Source: Cucumis sativus (Eukaryota > Streptophyta > Magnoliopsida > Cucurbitales > Cucurbitaceae). From it: a DNA stretch of 64,000 nucleotides. Where the stretch lies: positions 310,001 through 374,000 of the forward strand of contig NC_026658.2 of NCBI RefSeq assembly GCF_000004075.3, read 5' to 3'. Below, one piece after another: positions 60,013 through 64,000 of the stretch. Below the pieces are notes generated by a model, which searched no databases, was not told the DNA's origin, and saw only the letters and a program-made list of their open reading frames with translations. Position numbers and translations under genes: made by a program. Position 1 is the first letter of the stretch. Each line of letters starts with the position of its first letter.

Positions 60013-62127
60013 CTATTCAACATGACACAGCTTTCTCAGTGTAATGGAAGTTCGCCTCCCCTGAGCAAGTTCTTGGCCTTCCCATATTTGAAATCCGGGC
60101 TTACGATTTATCTCGTGCTTCCAATGGTAGCGGGCTTCGCCCCACAATATAACAAGAGATCCTGGGTTTAGATATACTGGCACTTTCGATGTCGATAAAT
60201 TGACTTCTCCTTTGATTGAAGGATCGCAGGAAGTTTTATCGACTTGGGTAAAATGCATTATGCATGGTGACTCGAGGGAGACAATGGCAATTCCATCTTC
60301 AAAACGCATAAGGTCAACATGTGCACAGATTCCCTTGTAAAGAATAAAAGAGGGAAGTTATAACAATGTCAGCGAATCAATTACTAATGAGGAAAGCTAA
60401 CAGATGAAATGCAATGCAGTGATGAAGATAAATAAAAGGCCATGAGAGCTTTAAACACGCTATTTACAAATCATTTTTATCAGATTAGCAGAATATTAAG
60501 GGTTCTTATCTAATCATGATGGCATTTGAAGTGCGCACAACTTGTCAAATAATCCAACTATCCAAGCGAAACATTATAAACAGATATAAGAAGTCATAGA
60601 ATAGATGTAAAATGAATCATGAGTGCATTAAAATACTATACCACAAGGATTTTTTTTTTTTTTTTGTGTCAATTTGAGGAAAATCCACTCAATTAAGACG
60701 TATGCTCTCAACTAAGGCGGCAGTTAAAGGTTTGTAGCCTCCCGCCCCCGCCCCACTAAATGTTGTTGAACTCTAAAAAAACTGTACCTATTTGTTGTTA
60801 AAGTACACCCTTCATCTTGACAGACCAAACATCACAATCTTGATGGCTGTAGGGTTACAACTGTTTTGCAAACTGACTCTTCAACTGCATTCGACTATAA
60901 CAAAAGATGCTCTTCAAAAACAAGTTTTCTAGTTCTACATCAAAATAACTGTTTCCAAACAGCCCCTAGGGCCTGCAAACTTATTGCCCTATATGTTCAT
61001 TTCAAACAGATGTCTAAACAACAGAATGGAAAAGAGTCATCGTCACACCTCACCTGGTTGATACACATTAGCTATCATTTGATCAAATAGTGGTTCTCTC
61101 CACAAAATATCTGATGGAAGAGGACAATCAATCTTATCTCCATTATAGCGATCCACAATCAAAGTATCTGTCATGTGGTTACTTGAAAGCACTGCCTCAT
61201 AAACAGAATCTGAAAGTTCAACAGCCCATGTTGGAAGGTTTCCAAACCTCATGGCCTGAAGAGAAAAAGTAACGGTAGTTAGGAATATTATTCAAGTCTA
61301 AACTTCAAGAACAAAATCCAACAACAATACAGGATTCAAAATCCTCAGTGCTTGCTTGCTGACAGCCAAGAATTGAAATCTAGGCATAACAATAGATCTA
61401 ATAAATAGCTCTTAAACCACCAATTGACCCAAAAACAAAGTGAACTTGAATATATTAAAACCCCAAGTTAAAATTAATATTAATCGGAAAGGAAATAACA
61501 TTGAACACAAGATCATCTACTCGGATAACACAGGCTGACCTAAAAACTTGAGCTGATGGGTGAAAGTAAGTTTAATATTAGATCACCTTGTAAGCTAATC
61601 AAGATCAGAACTGAAGGTACCTGATTTTGAGAGGCTTCCATGAACCACCCTTCTGAAAACAGAACAGTATAAGATTAGCATGAGTTTATGGGAACAGTTT
61701 CATGAACATTTCCATACATTCAAGCATTTACCTACAATCAATCTCATAAAGATTGTAAGCTAAAAATACTGAAATTTTAAAAAGGTGAACCTATGGTTCA
61801 TACTTTATTCAATGAAATCTTAAGTTCAGGGATCAAATTCGAAAACAGAAGGAATATGGGTTTATACATAGGGAAGGAACAACTTGAGAAAATAAATTAT
61901 GAACCGTTTCGAATTGCGGAGAGAAGCGATGATTGTTGTTGGGGAGAGAGGAAGAATCTGCAGAGCCACAACCCTTTGATTTGCTTGACCTGCTCCCATT
62001 TATGAATGTGACCCAGTTCATATGATGAATCGTTCGTTACAGTTTCATCAACGAAGTCTTCGTCTTCCGAAGAATCGCCAAATACTTGCTTCAATATTTC
62101 AACTTCATCGTCCAGTTTTTCCCCCAT
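60013..62127 (-). CDS. AlkB-like Fe(II)/2-oxoglutarate dioxygenase
   Basis: Four exons: complement(61905..62127), (61621..61652), (61049..61255), (60013..60333), for 261 codons and 260 residues. Catalytic residues are all visible: iron ligands His159 and Asp161 (GICAHVDL) and His227 (YHWKHEI), and the oxoglutarate-binding pair Arg248 and Arg254 (RRTSITLR). The acidic N-terminus (EILKQVFGDSSEDEDF) is followed by the substrate-binding region with NVYQPGE before the HxD. It resembles the oxygenase part of the ALKBH8 group without RNA-binding or methyltransferase domains. Relatives demethylate or hydroxylate nucleic-acid bases, but the substrate of this small plant clade is unsettled. Exon 2 is only 32 nt. 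An upstream reading continues through a GTG but has no ATG, so 62127 is the start. Confidence 0.9.
60651..60760 (-). repeat. Poly(A)-tailed retroposon-like insert in AlkB-like intron 3
   Basis: On the minus strand a GC-rich head ('ggggcgggggcgggaggc') leads through 'ttagttgagagcatacg', which resembles a tRNA box A, to 'ttgacac' and a run of about 18 A. The non-templated-looking tail suggests reverse transcription of an RNA. No box B is obvious. Confidence 0.4.
61410..61610. repeat. Second copy of the TRIM-like relic, in AlkB-like intron 2
   Basis: Contains 'ccaccaattgacccaaaa', 'attaatattaatcggaaagg' and 'aaaaacttgagctgatgggtgaa', which correspond to blocks of the copy at 12290-12500. The order would put a related terminal repeat at each end of the copy. 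Confidence 0.4.
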
Positions 62128-64000
62128 TTCCCTGCAGTCCCACCGGACGTTGGCTTGTCTTTGCCTCTTCTGTTTCCGAGTTTCTTTCTCCCCCACCCGG
62201 TTTGGTTAATTTAAAATATGTACGGAAATGAGGGGACAAAGTAGTAATTTTATTACTTCATTTTTTAACCCGGTTTGGTTTATTTACTTAGGACCCTTTG
62301 GATTGTGGGAATTAGAATGAGAATTTGTTATCACATTATAATACTTAACGTCCAAAGAGTTAAATTATGAATCAAATCAACTCTAAAACTATTATAAATA
62401 TTATAAAATATGTATAAACTATACATTCAACAGTTGCTAAACAATGTTTGAGTTGAAAGAATTTGAATTAAAAAATGTTTGGATTTGGAGTAGCGTATAC
62501 GAGCAAAGAGTATTCTAACAAATATTGTCTCACCTCAAGATATACCATTCTCATCAATCAATGGTTGTGGTTGTGTCTTATTGGAAGTGTCCAAGAAACA
62601 TAATTATTCTCGATCATGGGCTGTGTGTGTTATCATTACGACGAAGCTAATATATATTGAGATAAGAAATTGGAGTTCAAAATTAGTTTTGAAGACATCT
62701 TTTATTTGGGAGAAAGGAAAAGGCTCATATATACTTGTATAGGGAAGAAAAGTAAATAAGGTGTTACAATAATAACAAATACTAACAAACTAACTGCTGC
62801 TAAACCTCTAACACTTAGCACCATCGACTAGGAAAATGAGATAATCAAAATAGTTTAAGTTTTGAAATATTGGAGGGCGAAATAGATCATTAGAAATTGT
62901 ACCAACTTTGTGATATTTGCTTCTAAAAAATCTTGAAAATTGTTTATCTAAATCTACTATAATTTAATCAGATGGTCCACGAAAATGAATTTATATTGTT
63001 ACAGTTCTTTATTAGCTGATTTCATTAATACTATAATTTCATGCTAATCATCATTCAATATAGAGTTAAAATTGAGAGAAAGGAGAATAGATTAATGAAA
63101 GTAAATCAAGGACAAAAATGTCATTCAGAATACGAGGCCTCATTGTAGAAAACATAGAAACTCATGAGTTGGATGAAGGAATAAGATCTCTTTGAAAACC
63201 CCCCTATTGTTCTACCATTCCTGCAAAAACAAACACAATAATTCATGTTAGATTTATGTTCTTACCAATACATACTTGGAAAAAGTTACAAAAACAAAAA
63301 CATCAATACAAATGATCACTTAATGATTATGCTAACGAAAGTGCCAATCAGTAAGAGAAGAAACACAAGACACTTGTAAATTCAGTGATGCAGCCATGCT
63401 AGCATGGAAATATACATTCACCTAACATATTCGTAGTTCGTAGTCTAAGTCAATTCCCATAGATCTACCGGGCATTGGTGGTTGGGGTGGAAATTGGTAG
63501 GAATTGCTTCGTGTGATACTTTACCAACTCAACACCAACTACCGATCAAGGATACATATATACACATACACACTTTTGTGATTGTTTGGGCCACCAACAT
63601 GAGGTTGGTACTAGAGTTTAGGACTTCAGTTATAATAGTTGGTTTTCCAACAATAACATACAATTATCTACAATTATTACTATTTCAATAATCTCTATTT
63701 GCTTCAGGGTTTACTGTTTCTTATTCATCATCTATTCTCTCTTTATTATAGTATTTACTGTTGTTTAACCAAACTAAAATAATTTGCACTCAAACACACT
63801 CCAAAGGTCTCTTTAGAGTAAATAAACTAAAGAACCAGACAACCGGAGACCATTAAAGAGCTCAAATTAGAGCAACATCAGAGAGCTCAATAGAGGAGAG
63901 TCCCTGATTGATCGACAAACTGGGCTCATTTGGTCCGTTTTAGAAATCTTTTATTTCACTCTTACTTGGTGAAAAAGGCTTGAGGTGCTCTAAACTTTTC
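62128..64000. other. Right-edge region, no gene established
   Basis: About 1.9 kb. The first part is the upstream region of the AlkB-like gene. 62505-62830 may be an old LTR. 63100-63230 may be a last exon of a minus-strand gene beyond the edge. Neither is certain. The rest is AT-rich. Confidence 0.45.

Noticed and set aside
62128-62196. N-terminal extension of the AlkB-like protein
   Set aside because: It would have to begin at a GTG; the first ATG is at 62127 and gives a sensible start.
1-64000. CRISPR arrays, operons, ribosome binding sites, prophage
   Set aside because: The window is plant nuclear DNA with spliced genes; no regularly spaced identical repeats and no prokaryotic gene order.

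Overview
This window is nuclear DNA of a flowering plant (dicot). The coding regions are split by short AT-rich introns with GT-AG borders. It holds an LTR retrotransposon, a strayed plastid gene fragment and plant-only families (BAHD acyltransferase, RALF peptide, KT/HAK/KUP transporter, PRAF, LPA1, GEX1). The proteins and a repeat built around 'TATAGCAAAATTT' resemble what I remember of Cucumis (cucumber/melon). That genus call is recollection and inference, not a database result. All exon joins were done by hand and checked only for reading frame, splice dinucleotides and remembered family consensus.

Layout: 577-2745 (+) cytosolic FOLD2-type folate enzyme. 2954-9345 (-) a cluster of three BAHD (vinorine-synthase-like) units: one full-length but broken, one intact, one short C-terminal relic. 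10640-14176 (+) two-domain DJ-1 homologue D. 16148-21462 a Ty1/copia element on the minus strand with 156-bp LTRs, a 5-bp target duplication and a damaged pol. 21463-29401 an AT-rich stretch of about 8 kb with no gene found, holding SINE-like and MITE-like repeats. 29402-36171 (+) PH-RCC1-FYVE-BRX protein. 36653-40036 (-) HAK5-type potassium transporter, convergent with it. 40037-43184 repeats. 43185-43571 (+) plastid petA fragment. 44024-47279 (-) eleven-exon gene for a secretory-pathway protein of unknown role, with a 14-nt microexon. 49159-51752 (+) GEX1, the nuclear-fusion protein. 52670-53038 (-) RALF peptide precursor. 54080-58980 (-) LPA1, a photosystem II assembly factor. 60013-62127 (-) AlkB-like Fe(II)/2-oxoglutarate dioxygenase. 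62128-64000 no gene established; there may be the last exon of a gene that lies beyond the right edge.

The genes are mostly unrelated single-copy housekeeping or signalling genes, and I see no shared pathway or operon-like logic. The only functional cluster is the BAHD group. I found no convincing undescribed biological system. The most useful points are the BAHD birth-and-death cluster, a rare GC-AG intron in FOLD2, the 14-nt microexon, and a copia element with nearly identical LTRs, non-canonical termini, a broken pol and a GC-rich leader built of tandem repeats.
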